NCBI GenBank assembly: GCA_902537895.1 | Contig: CACBCU010000006.1 | Location: 1 to 49,385, forward strand | Direction: 5' to 3' | Origin: an uncultured Pelagibacteraceae bacterium | GTDB taxonomy: Bacteria; Pseudomonadota; Alphaproteobacteria; Pelagibacterales; Pelagibacteraceae | DNA: 49,385 nt | Part shown: piece after piece, positions 29,794-39,806 of the stretch | How the letters are laid out: each line of letters opens with the position of its first letter | Position numbering within the stretch: the first letter of the stretch is position 1 | Program-made: the position numbers and the translations under genes | Notes under the pieces: generated by a model | Seen by the model: the letters and a program-made list of their open reading frames with translations, nothing else | Databases searched by the model: none | Told to the model about the DNA's origin: nothing

Positions 29794-30726
29794 ATGAAAT
29801 TATTAACTGGAAATAGTAATAAAATCCTAAGTAAAAATATCGCTAAATATTTAAAATCTAAACTTGTTAATTCCAGTATAAGAAAGTTTGCAGATGGTGA
29901 AATTTACATCGAAATAAATGAAAACATAAGAGGGAATAGTATTTTTATAATTCAATCAATTTCTTCACCAGCTAATGATAATTTAATGGAATTATTGTTA
30001 TGTATTGATGCTTTAAAAAGATCATCAGCAAAAAATATAACTGCTGTAATTCCTTATTTTGGTTATGCAAGACAAGATAGAAAAGTTGTACCAAGAACCT
30101 CTATATCAGCAAAGCTTGTTTCAAATTTAATTACTCAGGCTGGAGCAGACAGAATTGTTACAGTAGATTTGCATGCTGGTCAGATTCAAGGTTTTTTTGA
30201 TATCCCAGTAGATAATCTTTTTGCAACTCCAATATTTGCGCGACATATTAAAAAAAAAATTAAAAGTAAAAATATAATCTGTGTTGCACCAGATGTTGGT
30301 GGTACAGAAAGAGCTAGGGCTCTAGGAAAAATTTTAAATGTTGGACTTGCTATAGTTGATAAGAGGAGACCTAAACCAGGTCAATCTCAAGTAATGAATG
30401 TAATTGGTGATGTTAAAGGTAAAACTTGTATTCTTGTTGATGATATAATTGACTCCGGTGGAACTATAGTTAATGCAGCTAAAGCTCTAAAAAATAGAGG
30501 TGCTAAAGATGTTTTTGTTTATATTACACATGGAGTATTGAGTGGAGACGCAGTAAAAAAAATTAAAAATTCTGTCATTAAAAATTTAGTAATAACTGAC
30601 ACAATTGACAATTTTGAGAGAACAAAAAATGTAAAAAATATAGAAGTTTTACCAATTTCTGGCCTTATGGGTGAGGCAATTAAAAGAATTTCTAATTCAA
30701 CTTCAGTTTCAGATTTATTTAAATAA
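29794..30726 (+). CDS. prs: Ribose-phosphate pyrophosphokinase
   Basis: This 310-residue enzyme makes PRPP from ribose 5-phosphate and ATP, feeding purine, pyrimidine, histidine and tryptophan synthesis. Seen are [10 protein letters not shown], the ATP site [10 protein letters not shown], the metal-binding [12 protein letters not shown], the catalytic loop region around KRRPKPGQ and the PRPP loop [11 protein letters not shown]. The length is standard. It lies seven bases after pgeF. Confidence 0.97.
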   Translation: MKLLTGNSNKILSKNIAKYLKSKLVNSSIRKFADGEIYIEINENIRGNSIFIIQSISSPANDNLMELLLCIDALKRSSAKNITAVIPYFGYARQDRKVVPRTSISAKLVSNLITQAGADRIVTVDLHAGQIQGFFDIPVDNLFATPIFARHIKKKIKSKNIICVAPDVGGTERARALGKILNVGLAIVDKRRPKPGQSQVMNVIGDVKGKTCILVDDIIDSGGTIVNAAKALKNRGAKDVFVYITHGVLSGDAVKKIKNSVIKNLVITDTIDNFERTKNVKNIEVLPISGLMGEAIKRISNSTSVSDLFK

Positions 30727-30744
30727 TTACCTTGATTATTTATC

Positions 30745-30767
30745 AACATGGGTTAAAAACCTGTGTT
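30745..30767 (+). promoter_or_regulatory. Hairpin touching the rplY start codon, with a two-codon mini-ORF
   Basis: Bases 30745-30754 and 30758-30767 can pair over 10 bp with two G-U wobbles and an AAA loop. The stem ends two bases before the rplY ATG and is followed by a short U run. It could end prs transcription weakly or occlude the rplY ribosome site. Inside it, ATG GGT TAA (30748-30756) is a minimal ORF. Confidence 0.4.
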
Positions 30768-30769
30768 TT

Positions 30770-31498
30770 ATGAATTCATTAGAAGCTAACATCAGAGATA
30801 ATAAGACTAAGGGCGAATTAAATGCTATCAGAAAAAATGGAGAGGTGCCTGCAATTGTTTATGGTGGTAAAGACGAAAATCAAAAAGTTTCTATTTCAAA
30901 AAAAAAGCTTAAATACTTAATCGAAAAAGAGAATTTTTTATCTAATATTATAACATTGAATGTCGGTGGTAAAAATCTTAACGTTTTACCAAGAGAAGTA
31001 AAATATCATATCTTAAGTGATGATCCTACACATGTTGATTTTTTGAGAATTTTACCTGGTGTTAAAATCAAAATTGAGGTTCCAGTAAACTTTATCAATC
31101 ATGAAAAATCTCCAGGACTTAAAAGAGGTGGTGTATTAAATATTGTTAGAAGAAAAGTTGAATTAAAATGTCCTAGCGAAAAAATTCCTGAAAATATAAC
31201 AATTGACTTAGATGGTGTAGATATTGGTGAAAGTTTTAAAATTTCTTCTGTAGAATTAGATAGTGATGTAACTCCTACGATTCAAGGAAGAGATTTTGTA
31301 ATCGCAACCTTAGCAGCGCCGACAGTAATGAAAGAGCCTGAAAAACCAGCTGAGGCCGAAACGGCAGAAGGTGAACCAGGAGCAGAAGGATCAGAGGCAG
31401 CAGCAGGTGATGCTGAAAAAACACCAGCTGAAGGTGAAAAAAAAGATGCTGATGATAAAAAGGCTGCTGATAAAAAAACTTCAGAAGAAAAAAAATAA
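30770..31498 (+). CDS. rplY: 50S ribosomal protein L25/general stress protein Ctc
   Basis: The 242-residue product has an N-terminal 5S rRNA-binding L25 domain (residues 1-95, with RKNGEVPAIVYGG) and a C-terminal TL5/CTC beta domain (HVDFLRILPGVKIKIEVPV, GGVLNIVRRKVE). It ends in a ~55-residue low-complexity tail rich in Ala, Glu, Lys and Asp. The start is the ATG at MNSLEANIRDN. An upstream open extension into prs is rejected. No clear ribosome binding site is seen because a hairpin occupies the leader. Confidence 0.94.
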   Translation: MNSLEANIRDNKTKGELNAIRKNGEVPAIVYGGKDENQKVSISKKKLKYLIEKENFLSNIITLNVGGKNLNVLPREVKYHILSDDPTHVDFLRILPGVKIKIEVPVNFINHEKSPGLKRGGVLNIVRRKVELKCPSEKIPENITIDLDGVDIGESFKISSVELDSDVTPTIQGRDFVIATLAAPTVMKEPEKPAEAETAEGEPGAEGSEAAAGDAEKTPAEGEKKDADDKKAADKKTSEEKK

Positions 31499-31532
31499 TC
31501 TAATTAAATTGGATATAACTTCTCAATAATTT

Positions 31533-32093
31533 ATGCTTTTGTTTGTAGGTCTAGGTAATCCAACTCCAGATAGCGAAAATAACCGTCATAATGTTGGTTT
31601 TAAGATCATAGACAACATTAATAAAAAATTTAGCCTTTCTAAGCAAAAGCCAAAATTTAAAGGTCTTCTTACAACTGGGAATATTAACAATAAAAAAATT
31701 TATGCAATTAAGCCTCTAACATTTATGAACAATTCAGGTATTTGCATAAGAGAATTAATTGAATATTTTAAAATTGATGCTGAAGACGTGATAGTTTTTC
31801 ATGATGATCTTGATGTTGAATTAGGAAAAATTAAAGCAAAATTCGGTGGGTCTAGTGCAGGTCATAATGGGATTGCCTCAATCGATAAATTCATCGGTAA
31901 AGATTACTCAAGAGTTAGGATAGGTATTGGAAAACCCAAGAATGGTATTGAAGTTGCAGATTATGTTTTACAAAATTTTGATGAGGATGAAACAGTTGGT
32001 ATTAAAAAAATTTCAGACAGCATTACTGAGTCAATTTCTATTTTGGTAGAAAAAAAATTAGATCTATTCTCAAGTACTGTTAATAATAAATAA
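31533..32093 (+). CDS. pth: Peptidyl-tRNA hydrolase
   Basis: The 186-residue enzyme releases peptides from stalled peptidyl-tRNA. Motifs are the N-terminal GLGNPTPDSENNRHNVGF with catalytic His, KPLTFMNNSG, and FHDDLDVELGKIK with the catalytic Asp, followed by GGSSAGHNGI. It follows rplY, as in many bacteria, and overlaps ychF by one base (TAATG). Confidence 0.96.
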   Translation: MLLFVGLGNPTPDSENNRHNVGFKIIDNINKKFSLSKQKPKFKGLLTTGNINNKKIYAIKPLTFMNNSGICIRELIEYFKIDAEDVIVFHDDLDVELGKIKAKFGGSSAGHNGIASIDKFIGKDYSRVRIGIGKPKNGIEVADYVLQNFDEDETVGIKKISDSITESISILVEKKLDLFSSTVNNK

Positions 32094-33166
32094 TGAGCTT
32101 GAAATGCGGAATTGTTGGTTTGCCAAATGTTGGTAAATCCACATTATTTAATGCTTTAACAAATTCAAATAAAGCACAAGCTGCAAATTTTCCATTTTGT
32201 ACAATTGATCCTAATGTGGGTATTGTTGCTGTACCTGATAATAGACTTGATAGTTTAGCAAAAATATCCAAATCTAAAAAAGTCATTAATACAACAATCT
32301 CATTTGTTGATATTGCAGGATTAGTCAAAGGTGCTTCAAAGGGTGAAGGTCTTGGAAATAAATTTCTTTCTCACATAAGAGAAGTTGATGCAATCATTCA
32401 TATGATAAGATGCTTCGACTCTAATGATATACAAAATGTTAATTCAACTGTAGATCCAGTAAGAGATCTAGAAATTATTGAAACAGAAATGATGCTTGCT
32501 GACCTTGAGTCGATACAAAAAAGGCTCGAAAAGAACAATAAAAAAAATGTCGACAAGTTAATAATTAAAATTCTTGAGAATGCTTTAGATTGTATTAACA
32601 ATGATAAGGATATTTCTATATTAAAAAACCAATTTGATAAAAAACTATTGAATCAAAGTGGGCTATTGTCTCTCAAACCTAAAATATTTGTATGTAATGT
32701 TGATGAAAAAAGTGTTCAGAGTGGGAACAATTACTCAAAATCTTTTATAGATAAATTCGGCCAAGAAAACACATTGGTTATATCTGCTGATATAGAAAAT
32801 CAAATTAACGAATTAGACATTGATGAAAGAAAAAACTATATGAATATGATTGGTTTAAAGAGCACAGGTTTAAGCCTATTAATACAAAAAGCTTATAATA
32901 TTCTCGGATTAGAAACTTACTTCACGTCTGGTCCAGAAGAAACTAGAGCATGGACTATTCAGATGAATAGTACTGCGCCTCAGGCAGCGGGTGAAATTCA
33001 TTCAGATTTTGAAAAAGGATTCATAAGAGCTGAAACGGTTTCATATGACGATTTTATTAGTAATGAAGGCTGGGTGAACTCAAAAACTAATGGTAAAATG
33101 AGATTAGAAGGTAAAGATTATATTGTTCAAGATGGAGATATTCTAAACTTTCGTTTCAATACGTGA
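32093..33166 (+). CDS. ychF: Ribosome-binding ATPase YchF (Obg-like)
   Basis: The 357-residue protein has a P-loop GLPNVGKST at 7-15, switch region FVDIAGLVKGASKGEGLGN, and NVDE in place of NKxD, the change that makes YchF an ATPase. A coiled-coil insertion and a C-terminal TGS domain (TFFTSGPEETRAWT-like region, RAETVSYDDFI) follow. The pth-ychF pair is a common arrangement. It converges on petC, overlapping by 24 bp. Confidence 0.96.
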   Translation: MSLKCGIVGLPNVGKSTLFNALTNSNKAQAANFPFCTIDPNVGIVAVPDNRLDSLAKISKSKKVINTTISFVDIAGLVKGASKGEGLGNKFLSHIREVDAIIHMIRCFDSNDIQNVNSTVDPVRDLEIIETEMMLADLESIQKRLEKNNKKNVDKLIIKILENALDCINNDKDISILKNQFDKKLLNQSGLLSLKPKIFVCNVDEKSVQSGNNYSKSFIDKFGQENTLVISADIENQINELDIDERKNYMNMIGLKSTGLSLLIQKAYNILGLETYFTSGPEETRAWTIQMNSTAPQAAGEIHSDFEKGFIRAETVSYDDFISNEGWVNSKTNGKMRLEGKDYIVQDGDILNFRFNT

Positions 33167-33922
33167 CCAAATTCTTTTCATACTAAAGTAAACTAAAATT
33201 GTAAGAATAATTAAGTATACGATTGCTTTAAATCCCATTTTATGTCTAGATTCTAAATGAGGTTCAGCTGCCCACATCAGAAAAGTAGTGACATCTTTTG
33301 ACATCTGTTCAACAGTGGCCTTTGTACCATCTGAATACTCAATTAACCCATCAGATAATTGATTGGCCATTTTTATTTTATTACCGTACATATATTTATT
33401 GTAATAAACTCCATCATCTAAAGTAACTCCTGGTGGTGGATCTTCATAACCTTGCAATAATGAATAAATATAATCTACTCCACCTCCCCTTGCTTTAACT
33501 AGCACGGACATATCAGGTGGATAAGCCCCTCCATTAGCAGCTTGGGCTGCTTTTACATTTTCGTAAGGCATCACAAATTTATCTGACAATTTTCCAGGTC
33601 TTGTGAACATCTCTCCATCAGAGTTAGGACCATCTGTCACCTCAAAAGATGCTGCGATTGCTTTGGCCTCAGCTTCAGTAAATTCGGGACCCCCCTCTTG
33701 GGCTAAATTTCTATAACTTAAGTATTTCATAGAATGACAAGAGGAGCATACTTCAGTATAAACATGGTAACCTCTCTGTAAAGCTGAGCGGTCAAACTTG
33801 CCAAATAAACCTTTGAAACTCCAATCAGTGGTCAAATATTCGACCTTTTCTGCAGCATGTACCTGGGGCAAAAAAGGGATTAAAAAGAAAATGTAAAAAA
33901 ATAATTTTAAGGTTTTTTTCAC
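33143..33922 (-). CDS. petC: Cytochrome c1 subunit of the bc1 complex
   Basis: The 259-residue precursor has a signal peptide (cleavage after VHA), the haem-binding CSSCH at 59-63, a methionine ligand probably in NKIKMANQL, and a C-terminal membrane helix near 230-248 ([18 protein letters not shown]). It passes electrons from the Rieske protein to soluble or membrane cytochrome c. It is the last gene of petABC and overlaps petB by four bases (ATGA). Confidence 0.95.
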   Translation of the reverse strand: MKKTLKLFFYIFFLIPFLPQVHAAEKVEYLTTDWSFKGLFGKFDRSALQRGYHVYTEVCSSCHSMKYLSYRNLAQEGGPEFTEAEAKAIAASFEVTDGPNSDGEMFTRPGKLSDKFVMPYENVKAAQAANGGAYPPDMSVLVKARGGGVDYIYSLLQGYEDPPPGVTLDDGVYYNKYMYGNKIKMANQLSDGLIEYSDGTKATVEQMSKDVTTFLMWAAEPHLESRHKMGFKAIVYLIILTILVYFSMKRIWSRIETKV

Positions 33923-35187
33923 TTTAACTTTTCTAACCTACTATCATCTCTGGCGGCTGCTAAGTTTGAAGAGCCACCTAAAACTGGTTCTGTAATGCTT
34001 AATGGAACTGGTAATGTTCTCTCCTTAAAGCCTAAAATAGGTAAAATAACTAAAAAATGTAAAAAATAGTACGCGGTCGCTACTCTGGCAATAAGCAAAT
34101 ATAAACCTTCAGCGGGCATTGCTCCCACATATCCTAAAATTAAAACATCAGCTACAAGGATCCAATAAAATTGTCTGTATAAAGGTCTAAATACTGCTGA
34201 TCTTATTTTTGAGGTATCCAACCAAGGTAAGGCTGCTAAAATAAAAATAGCTGATAACATTGCTATTACACCCATTAATTTATCAGGTACTGATCTTAAA
34301 ATTGCGTAAAATGGTAATAGGTACCATTCGGGAACAATATGAGCTGGTGTAACAAGCGGATTTGCTTCTATATAGTTATCTGCATGACCTAAAATATTCG
34401 GTGTATAAAAAACAAAAAAAGCAAAAACAATCATGAACATTAGTAAAGCAAAAGCATCCTTTATCACTATGTAAGGATGAAAAGGTACAGTATCTTTAGA
34501 AGGTTTTTTAACGTCTATACCAATGGGGTTATTATTACCTGGAACATGTAATGCCCATATATGAAGAACAACTAAACCTAAAATTAAAAAAGGAATTAAA
34601 TAATGAAGAGTAAAAAATCTTGTTAATGTTGGGTTGTCAACAGAATATCCTCCCCACAACCATGTTACAATACCTTCACCAACTAATGGGATCGCGCTAA
34701 ACAAATTTGTAATAACAGTCGCTCCCCAAAAACTCATTTGTCCCCAAGGAAGAACATAACCCATAAAAGCTGCTGCCATCATTAATAAATAAATAATAAT
34801 ACCTATAATCCAGATTATTTCTCTAGGAGCTTTATAAGATCCGTAGAACAAAGATCTAAATATATGTATGTAGACAGCTAGAAAAAACATTGATGCTCCA
34901 TTTGCATGAATGTATCTTATTAACCATCCATAATTCACATCACGCATTATATGTTCCACACTATCAAATGCCATATCAGCATGAGCAATATAGTGCATAG
35001 CAAGAACTAAACCTGTAACTATTTGGGTAACTAAACAAAAGGTTAAAATACCACCAAATGTCCACCAATAATTTAAATTCTTAGGTGTTGGATAATCAGT
35101 TAAGTGGTTTGCTAAAGTTAATAATGGTAATCTGTCGTTGAACCATTTTCCAAAATTTGACTTGGGTGTGTATTCGTGATCACTCAT
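33919..35187 (-). CDS. petB: Cytochrome b subunit of the bc1 complex
   Basis: This 422-residue polytopic protein carries both b haems. Histidine pairs are visible in [21 protein letters not shown]-type (residues near 95 and 108) and [14 protein letters not shown] helices. The Qo-site PEWY motif occurs in [10 protein letters not shown], and a glycine-rich first helix is present. It catalyses quinol oxidation with PetA and PetC. Spacing to petA is six bases. Confidence 0.97.
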   Translation of the reverse strand: MSDHEYTPKSNFGKWFNDRLPLLTLANHLTDYPTPKNLNYWWTFGGILTFCLVTQIVTGLVLAMHYIAHADMAFDSVEHIMRDVNYGWLIRYIHANGASMFFLAVYIHIFRSLFYGSYKAPREIIWIIGIIIYLLMMAAAFMGYVLPWGQMSFWGATVITNLFSAIPLVGEGIVTWLWGGYSVDNPTLTRFFTLHYLIPFLILGLVVLHIWALHVPGNNNPIGIDVKKPSKDTVPFHPYIVIKDAFALLMFMIVFAFFVFYTPNILGHADNYIEANPLVTPAHIVPEWYLLPFYAILRSVPDKLMGVIAMLSAIFILAALPWLDTSKIRSAVFRPLYRQFYWILVADVLILGYVGAMPAEGLYLLIARVATAYYFLHFLVILPILGFKERTLPVPLSITEPVLGGSSNLAAARDDSRLEKLK

Positions 35188-35193
35188 AGTTTT

Positions 35194-35703
35194 TTATCCA
35201 ATCTTAATAGTATTAGCGTTAACAAATTCATATTTAGGAATTTCCATGTTTGTAGGTGCCGGTCCTTTTCTTATTCTTCCAGAAATATCGTAATGAGATC
35301 CATGGCACGGGCAGAACCAACCGTTGTAATCACCTTTTTGATCCAAAGGTACGCAACCTAAATGCGTACATACTCCAAGCATCACTAGCCACTCTGGATT
35401 TTTAGCTCTATCCTCATCTTTTTCAGGGTGTTTTAAATCTTTCAGCTTAACTGCTTTTGCTTCATTAATTTCATCTTGAGTTCTTCTTCTTATAAAGACA
35501 GGCTTACCTCTCCACAAAACTGTTATTGTTTTTCCTGGGTTCACTGAACTCACATCTACTTCGGTGCTGGCCAAAGCCTTGACTGAAGCGTCTGGATTCA
35601 TTTGATCTATCATCGGCCAGACTGTAGCCCCTACTCCCACAGCTCCAACTGCAGCCGTGGCTGTGAATAAAAAATCTCTTCTTTCAGTTTTTTTTTTAGA
35701 CAT
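35194..35703 (-). CDS. petA: Rieske iron-sulfur subunit of the bc1 complex
   Basis: The 169-residue protein has a twin-arginine type N-terminus (KTERRDFLF) followed by a single membrane anchor. The 2Fe-2S ligands are in CTHLGC and CPCHGSHYD. The fold and length are usual for bacterial PetA. It opens the petABC operon, and transcription must start in the 92-bp gap shared with the divergent trmL. Confidence 0.97.
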   Translation of the reverse strand: MSKKKTERRDFLFTATAAVGAVGVGATVWPMIDQMNPDASVKALASTEVDVSSVNPGKTITVLWRGKPVFIRRRTQDEINEAKAVKLKDLKHPEKDEDRAKNPEWLVMLGVCTHLGCVPLDQKGDYNGWFCPCHGSHYDISGRIRKGPAPTNMEIPKYEFVNANTIKIG

Positions 35704-35795
35704 TTCTAGTTTTAATTAAATATACCCAATTTTGATTTTTTCTACTTAAATATATGTTTCATATAATATAAAATACTCAATTTACTACTGAAAGA

Positions 35796-36272
35796 ATGAC
35801 ACATAATAGTTCAACATTTACAGGGCCTAAAATTGCTTTATTTGAACCTGATATACCCCAAAATACAGCAGCTATAATTAGAACTTGTGCCTGTCTTGGG
35901 GTAGAATTAGAAATTATAGAACCATGTGGCTTCTTATTGAGTGACAAGAGATTTAAAAGAGTTGTAATGGATTATATGGATAATAAAGTAATTAGATACT
36001 ATCAAAGCTTTGACAGATTTTATAAGGATAAAGAGAATCATAGAATTGTATTGATGACAACTAAAGCTTCAATTTCATATACTAAATTTAAGTTTGAAAA
36101 GAGTGATACTATTTTATTTGGAAGGGAAAGTGCTGGGGTGCCAGAAAAAGTACATAAATTAATTAAAAACAAATTAAAGATACCTATGAAAAAAAATAAG
36201 AGATCTCTTAACATCTCTTCATCTGTTGCTATTATTTTGGCCGAAAGCTTAAGGCAAACAAATTTAATTTAA
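35796..36272 (+). CDS. trmL: tRNA (cytidine/uridine-34-2'-O)-methyltransferase
   Basis: This 158-residue SPOUT enzyme methylates the wobble nucleotide of leucine tRNAs. Motifs are LFEPDIPQNTAAIIRTC near the N-terminus, IEPCGFLLSDKRFKRV, LFGRESAGVP forming the knot, and LNISSSVAIILAE. The short length matches TrmL rather than larger SpoU proteins. A TATAAT at 35762-35767 lies about 30 bp before the start as a possible -10 box. Confidence 0.93.
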   Translation: MTHNSSTFTGPKIALFEPDIPQNTAAIIRTCACLGVELEIIEPCGFLLSDKRFKRVVMDYMDNKVIRYYQSFDRFYKDKENHRIVLMTTKASISYTKFKFEKSDTILFGRESAGVPEKVHKLIKNKLKIPMKKNKRSLNISSSVAIILAESLRQTNLI

Positions 36273-36273
36273 C

Positions 36274-37101
36274 ATGGATTTTGAAATTAGAAAAGATTTA
36301 ACAAGTAATTGGTTTAAAACTTTACAGGACTCAATATGTCATAGCATAAGTGAGCTAGAAAAAAATAAAATCAAATTTAAATCAACAACATGGAAAAGAG
36401 ATCAAAATAATGATGAAGGTGGTGGTGAATATAGAATACTTAAAAATGGCAGAATATTTGATAAGGTAGGAGTAAATTTTTCAAAAGTTTATGGAAAATT
36501 TCCAAAACATTTTCAAAAACAAATACCAGGTGCTGAAAAAAATCCAAAATTTTGGGCATCGGGTATTTCTGTAGTTATGCATATGAAAAACCCCTTGATA
36601 CCAGCGATGCATTTTAATACTAGATATATTTGTACATCTCATGATTGGTTTGGTGGAGGTATGGATGTTACTCCATCCAAAAAAGACGAGAATGAGAAAA
36701 AAGAATTCCATAAAATATTAAAAAGTATGTGTAATCGTCATGACAAAAAATATTATCCAAAATATAAAAAATGGTGCGATGAATACTTTTATTTGCCTCA
36801 TAGAAAAGAGGCAAGAGGTATTGGGGGAATTTTTTTTGACTATAAAAAAGATAATTTTGAAAAAGATTTTAAATTTGTCAGGGAAGTCGGTACCACATTT
36901 GAATTAATATTTAAAAAAATTATAAAAAAAAAAATTAAAAAAAAATGGACTTTAAGAGATAAGGAAATGCAGTATATAAAAAGAGGTAGATATACAGAAT
37001 TTAATTTGCTTTACGATAGAGGGACAAAATTTGGATTACAAACAGGTGGAAATGTTGAAGCTATTTTAATGTCACTACCGCCTATTGCAAAATGGAAATA
37101 A
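36274..37101 (+). CDS. hemF: Oxygen-dependent coproporphyrinogen III oxidase
   Basis: This 275-residue enzyme converts coproporphyrinogen III to protoporphyrinogen IX with O2. Signature segments are [27 protein letters not shown] and the C-terminal [21 protein letters not shown]. It begins one base after trmL. The coding sequence contains runs of 11 and 9 adenines near 36924-36945, encoding a lysine-rich helix, where polymerase slippage or sequencing error would shift the frame. The frame is intact here. Confidence 0.96.
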   Translation: MDFEIRKDLTSNWFKTLQDSICHSISELEKNKIKFKSTTWKRDQNNDEGGGEYRILKNGRIFDKVGVNFSKVYGKFPKHFQKQIPGAEKNPKFWASGISVVMHMKNPLIPAMHFNTRYICTSHDWFGGGMDVTPSKKDENEKKEFHKILKSMCNRHDKKYYPKYKKWCDEYFYLPHRKEARGIGGIFFDYKKDNFEKDFKFVREVGTTFELIFKKIIKKKIKKKWTLRDKEMQYIKRGRYTEFNLLYDRGTKFGLQTGGNVEAILMSLPPIAKWK

Positions 37102-37102
37102 A

Positions 37103-37579
37103 ATGGAAAAAGAGCCAATTACCTTAAACGGTTTAAATAAACTTAAAGAAGAACTAATTTTTTTAAAAGAAAAAAAACGTCCCAAAATTGTTGCTGCAAT
37201 TGCGGAAGCACGCTCACATGGAGACCTGAAAGAAAATGCTGAGTATCATGCTGCTAAAGAGGAACAATCTCATAATGAGGGAAGAATTACTGAAATCAAT
37301 GACATAATCGCAAGAGCAAACATTATTGATGTTACAAAACTGAATAATGACGGCAAAGTTATTTTTGGATCGACAGTCTTCTTGGAAAATTTAGATACAG
37401 GTGAAAAAATAAATTATAAGATTGTTGGAAGGGATGAGGCAGATCTCAAAAGTAAATTAATTTACTATCAATCACCAATAGGAAGAGGGCTTATTGGAAA
37501 AAATAAAAATGATCTAGTCGAAATTAGTACTCCAGCTGGTAAAAAAAACTTTGAAATTAAAGATGTTAAATATATTTAA
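37103..37579 (+). CDS. greA: Transcription elongation factor GreA
   Basis: The 158-residue protein has an N-terminal coiled coil with the acidic tip ([17 protein letters not shown]), which enters the RNA polymerase secondary channel to trigger transcript cleavage, and a C-terminal FKBP-like domain ([21 protein letters not shown]). The ATG one base after the hemF stop is used. A TTG 18 bp upstream is rejected. It shares the bases TTAA with the stop of pcnB. Confidence 0.96.
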   Translation: MEKEPITLNGLNKLKEELIFLKEKKRPKIVAAIAEARSHGDLKENAEYHAAKEEQSHNEGRITEINDIIARANIIDVTKLNNDGKVIFGSTVFLENLDTGEKINYKIVGRDEADLKSKLIYYQSPIGRGLIGKNKNDLVEISTPAGKKNFEIKDVKYI

Positions 37580-38850
37580 TTATTAATTATGTTTTCAATC
37601 TGTTGCTCTGATATTTGAAAATTATTTTCGATCCATTTACTCTCAATAAGTTTTAGTTTTTCTCCTAACATTTTTCCCTCTGGAATATCATATTTTGACA
37701 TTAAAAAATCTGCTTTAAATGGCATTGTCGGTACCGACTTTATTTCAAATTTGCTAATTAATGCCAATATATTGTTATCTAATTTGTTAGTTTTTAATAT
37801 CCTATAATTTAGAATATCCAAGACTGTCTCTTTGCCTGAATGATAAAAGATCAAATTTAAATTTTTTTCAGTAAAAGTTTTTGAAGTTATTTTTTTTTTA
37901 TAAAAATTACTTATATTTCTAATCCTTTTTTGGTCCTTTTTAGATAAGTTAAACTTATAAATGAAATACTCCTCATTATCAGTTTCATCGATAATTAATA
38001 ATGAAATAATAAAGATAAAATCAACTTTGGAGAGCTTATCCTTTAGATTAGTATTTAGCTTAGAAAAAATATTAAAGTGTTTTAATTGAGGAAAAACTGA
38101 AACAAAAATTTCTAAAGTTATTTTATCTTTTGACAAACTTTCTAACACATTTGGTTTGAGAGTCTTTCTTAGTTCATCTAAAAGTCTTTCTTTAGAAAGA
38201 TTTGCGATGCCCATAAGATTCATTTTTAAAACTTTAACAATTTTATGATCATGTGGTTGTTTAGAATAATTTAAAAAAAATCGTAAATATCTTAATATTC
38301 TCAAGTAATCCTCTTTTATTCTTTTTTCTGGGTCACCAATAAAATTAATTTTACCTTTTTTAATATCCTCGTAACCGTTATATGGATCAAATAAGTTGCC
38401 TTCTTTATCTGAATAAATAGAGTTGATGGTGAAATCTCTTCGTGAAGCGTCAGTTTTCCAATCTTTAGAAAATTTGACTTTTGCATGACGGCCATCAGTT
38501 AAAATATCTTCTCTTAAACTCGTAATTTCAAATTTACTATTCCCTATTATCGCTGTTACTGTGCCATGATCTATTCCACTCTCATAGAATTCAATGTTGC
38601 TTTTTTTGAGTGCAGAACAAACCTCTGTTGGATCTATATTTGTTGCTAAATCGATATCATCAAAAATTTCATTATTTATAACTTTTCTTATACAACCACC
38701 AACATATCTAAGTTCACTTGAAGTTGAATAAGAATTTATAGCATTAAATATTTTAGATACTGGAGTTTTTTTTGATATGTCTTTTATTCTATTACTTATC
38801 GGATCTAGATTATTTTGTCTGAAAAAAAATTTGTCTATTAAACTTTTCAT
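37576..38850 (-). CDS. Poly(A) polymerase / CCA-adding tRNA nucleotidyltransferase family
   Basis: In this 424-residue class II nucleotidyltransferase, the N-terminal [19 protein letters not shown] metal motif and [10 protein letters not shown] motif are complete, followed by the RNA-binding [17 protein letters not shown] region. It either adds CCA to tRNA or poly(A) to RNA; reading alone does not tell which. The start codon lies only three bases after the encoded CCA end of a tRNA-Gln gene on the same strand, so the messenger would have almost no leader once the tRNA is released. Confidence 0.93.
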   Translation of the reverse strand: MKSLIDKFFFRQNNLDPISNRIKDISKKTPVSKIFNAINSYSTSSELRYVGGCIRKVINNEIFDDIDLATNIDPTEVCSALKKSNIEFYESGIDHGTVTAIIGNSKFEITSLREDILTDGRHAKVKFSKDWKTDASRRDFTINSIYSDKEGNLFDPYNGYEDIKKGKINFIGDPEKRIKEDYLRILRYLRFFLNYSKQPHDHKIVKVLKMNLMGIANLSKERLLDELRKTLKPNVLESLSKDKITLEIFVSVFPQLKHFNIFSKLNTNLKDKLSKVDFIFIISLLIIDETDNEEYFIYKFNLSKKDQKRIRNISNFYKKKITSKTFTEKNLNLIFYHSGKETVLDILNYRILKTNKLDNNILALISKFEIKSVPTMPFKADFLMSKYDIPEGKMLGEKLKLIESKWIENNFQISEQQIENIINN

Positions 38851-38853
38851 ATT

Positions 38854-38927
38854 TGGCTGGGGCGCTAGGATTCGAACCTAGGATGCAGGTACCAAAAACC
38901 CGTGCCTTACCGCTTGGCTACGCCCCA
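38854..38927 (-). tRNA. tRNA-Gln (anticodon TTG)
   Basis: On the minus strand a full cloverleaf is read: acceptor TGGGGCG paired with CGCCCCA, a D arm with GGTAAGGC, an anticodon stem CGGGT/ACCTG around loop TTTTGGT giving TTG, and a T arm CTAGG-TTCGAAT-CCTAG. CCA is encoded (complement of 38854-38856). It lies between ispE and the nucleotidyltransferase gene on the same strand. Confidence 0.95.
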
Positions 38928-38960
38928 ATATAAAATTGATATAGCACAAAAAAATAAAAT

Positions 38961-39803
38961 TTATATAGTTTTTGAGCTTATACACCAATATTTTGTATAA
39001 TCTTTGTTAAATTGTCTAAGTGCTTTGTCGCATTTTTTTTTAGAATTATAATAGGCAATAAAAGCTGATCCAGAGCCAGTCATTCTTACAAACTCAGGAT
39101 TATACAAATTTGTTAAGTAAATTTTAATTTTTTTTAAAATTGGGTATTTAATTAAGACAATTTTTTCCAGAGAATTACTCATTTTTTTTAAAAAATTAAG
39201 ATTAAACATTTTTTTTCTCGGAGTATTAAATTTGGCAGTCTCATAATTTCTTACATCTGCGTAAATAGCTTTTGTCGAGCAACCGAAATTAGGTTTAACA
39301 ACTAATGTATATAATTTTTTACAATTTTTGAATTTTTTAGTCTGGTTTTTAGAAGTTAAAACTTGATAATCATTAGTTAATCCTAAAATAACATCTGATC
39401 CTAAATATCTAGCTATCGAACGAATTTTTTCTATGTCTAAAGAGAATATTTTTTCCTTAATAAAATAATTAAGAATACTAGCGGCATTCATTGAACCCCC
39501 TCCTAAGCCAGACTGTTGCGGTACATTCTTGACTATTTCAATATGGAATTTTTCTTGAAGTAATTTTTTTTTATCAAGTATTCTTAATAATTTAGTGACA
39601 CTATTGTTTGAGTTAATATTTTTTGAAAATTTTCCTCTAAATTTTACAATATGATTTTTTTTATTAATTTTTTTTATCAGTATCAGATCATAAATATTTA
39701 TGAAAGCAACCAGGCTTTCTATTTTATGAAGCTTTGAAGATTTACCTAAAACATTTAGTGCTAAATTAATTTTAGCATATGACTTAATCTTCTTAAATCG
39801 CAT
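38961..39803 (-). CDS. ispE: 4-diphosphocytidyl-2-C-methyl-D-erythritol kinase
   Basis: This 280-residue GHMP kinase of the non-mevalonate isoprenoid pathway has the N-terminal SYAKINLALNVLGK, which carries the catalytic Lys. It also has the ATP loop PQQSGLGGGSMNAAS and a C-terminal MTGSGSAFIAYY. The central GSDVILGL bears the catalytic Asp. It lies three bases downstream of the TPR gene, a frequent alphaproteobacterial pair. Confidence 0.95.
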   Translation of the reverse strand: MRFKKIKSYAKINLALNVLGKSSKLHKIESLVAFINIYDLILIKKINKKNHIVKFRGKFSKNINSNNSVTKLLRILDKKKLLQEKFHIEIVKNVPQQSGLGGGSMNAASILNYFIKEKIFSLDIEKIRSIARYLGSDVILGLTNDYQVLTSKNQTKKFKNCKKLYTLVVKPNFGCSTKAIYADVRNYETAKFNTPRKKMFNLNFLKKMSNSLEKIVLIKYPILKKIKIYLTNLYNPEFVRMTGSGSAFIAYYNSKKKCDKALRQFNKDYTKYWCISSKTI

Positions 39804-39806
39804 TAA

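Noticed and set aside
30727-30769. Riboswitch or ribosomal-protein leader motif before rplY
   Set aside because: Only a simple hairpin is visible; no known riboswitch core fits in 43 bases. Kept as an unspecified hairpin.
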